Below are positions 63,765-64,000 of a stretch of 64,000 nucleotides of DNA, one piece after another. The stretch spans positions 372,001 through 436,000 of the forward strand of contig NZ_CP034465.1 of the NCBI RefSeq assembly GCF_003955755.1, in the 5' to 3' direction. Each line of letters begins with the position of its first letter. Within the stretch, counting starts at the first letter, position 1. Both the position numbers and the translations under genes were made by a program. The DNA is from Jeotgalibaca ciconiae. GTDB lineage: Bacteria; Bacillota; Bacilli; Lactobacillales; Aerococcaceae. Under the pieces are notes generated by a model. It searched no databases, had not been told where the DNA came from, and worked only from the letters and a program-made list of their open reading frames with translations.

Positions 63765-64000
63765 TTACTTTAGCTTGATTTGTTTTGTTTGATTCGCATA
63801 AGATGCAACGGCTCCTAATAAATTTGCATCATTAAGGAAATGACAAGCGACAATTTCAGCATGTACATCCGTTGCTTTGGTTTTCTCCAAATATTGATTA
63901 ACAAGGACAGAAACATCTGATATCAATTCCTCACGGCTTGATATCCCTCCTCCAATAATAACTTTATCTGGATTAAATGCAACCAGTAATAGCTGAATCC
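63765..64000 (-). CDS. ROK-family sugar kinase, 3' part
   Basis: The last 77 codons or so of a ROK-family protein; the rest lies beyond the right edge. AFNPDKVIIGGGIS, followed by a helix and CHFLNDANLLGAVASY, is the standard C-terminus of ROK glucokinases and fructokinases. Whether it is a kinase or a ROK repressor such as XylR or NagC depends on the missing N-terminus; kinase is more likely since the repressor class is usually less conserved at HFLNDANLLGA. It is followed by the methyltransferase gene. Confidence 0.85.
   Translation of the reverse strand, partial: IQLLLVAFNPDKVIIGGGISSREELISDVSVLVNQYLEKTKATDVHAEIVACHFLNDANLLGAVASYANQTKQIKLK

Overview
The window is AT-rich DNA from a low-GC Gram-positive bacterium. 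Gene content points to Lactobacillales, probably a Carnobacteriaceae-like genus: lipobox-type solute-binding proteins, YqeY, OhrR/Ohr, YesL-type DUF624 proteins, an LplABC-type oligosaccharide transporter and a methyl-accepting chemotaxis protein. The genus is an inference; there is no rRNA or other taxonomic marker here. No rRNA, tRNA or CRISPR array was seen.

Layout. 0-16 kb is mostly housekeeping and stress: an aldo/keto reductase, YqeY, gluconokinase, a lactate/malate dehydrogenase-family enzyme, the ohrR-ohr peroxide operon with a visible operator, a PhnDCEE-type ABC transporter next to a cytoplasmic 5'-nucleotidase-family enzyme, a MacB-like efflux trio, an amidase and a YbjQ protein. 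16-29 kb is a uronide/galactoside locus read leftward from a divergent LacI-type regulator: DUF2264 protein, heparinase II/III-like protein, GH88 unsaturated glucuronyl hydrolase, a three-gene sugar ABC transporter, a cluster of long palindromic repeats, a membrane-tethered protein, a YesL protein and a GH35 beta-galactosidase. All the enzymes lack signal peptides, so imported oligosaccharides are apparently broken down inside the cell. 29-31 kb holds small genes (papain-like hydrolase, DUF2975/XRE pair, TspO-related protein). 31-37.7 kb is an L-arabinofuranoside set (GH127, GH51, GH43) with a divergent AraC-type regulator. 37.8-44.6 kb is mixed: chemoreceptor, AP2-domain protein, short-chain dehydrogenase, half-size AI-2E-family protein, YtxH protein, ChbG-type deacetylase, DUF554.

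44.6-61 kb is a glucuronoxylan-oligosaccharide (aldouronate) operon on the minus strand: GH67, LplB, LplC, LplA, a decayed GH39 beta-xylosidase pseudogene, DUF624, GH43 xylosidase, GH115, GH10, DUF975 and an SGNH acetylesterase. A good promoter with two palindromes precedes GH67. Together these proteins would import methylglucuronoxylo-oligosaccharides, remove acetyl and glucuronosyl groups and cut the backbone to xylose. An IS110-family element (61.3-62.9 kb) with structured noncoding DNA upstream of its transposase, a candidate bridge RNA, lies just upstream. The window ends with a methyltransferase and the 3' part of a ROK-family kinase gene.

The points most worth following are the GH39 pseudogene, the IS110 element with its candidate bridge RNA, the heparinase-like/DUF2264/GH88/GH35 locus, and the long palindromic repeats inside that locus.
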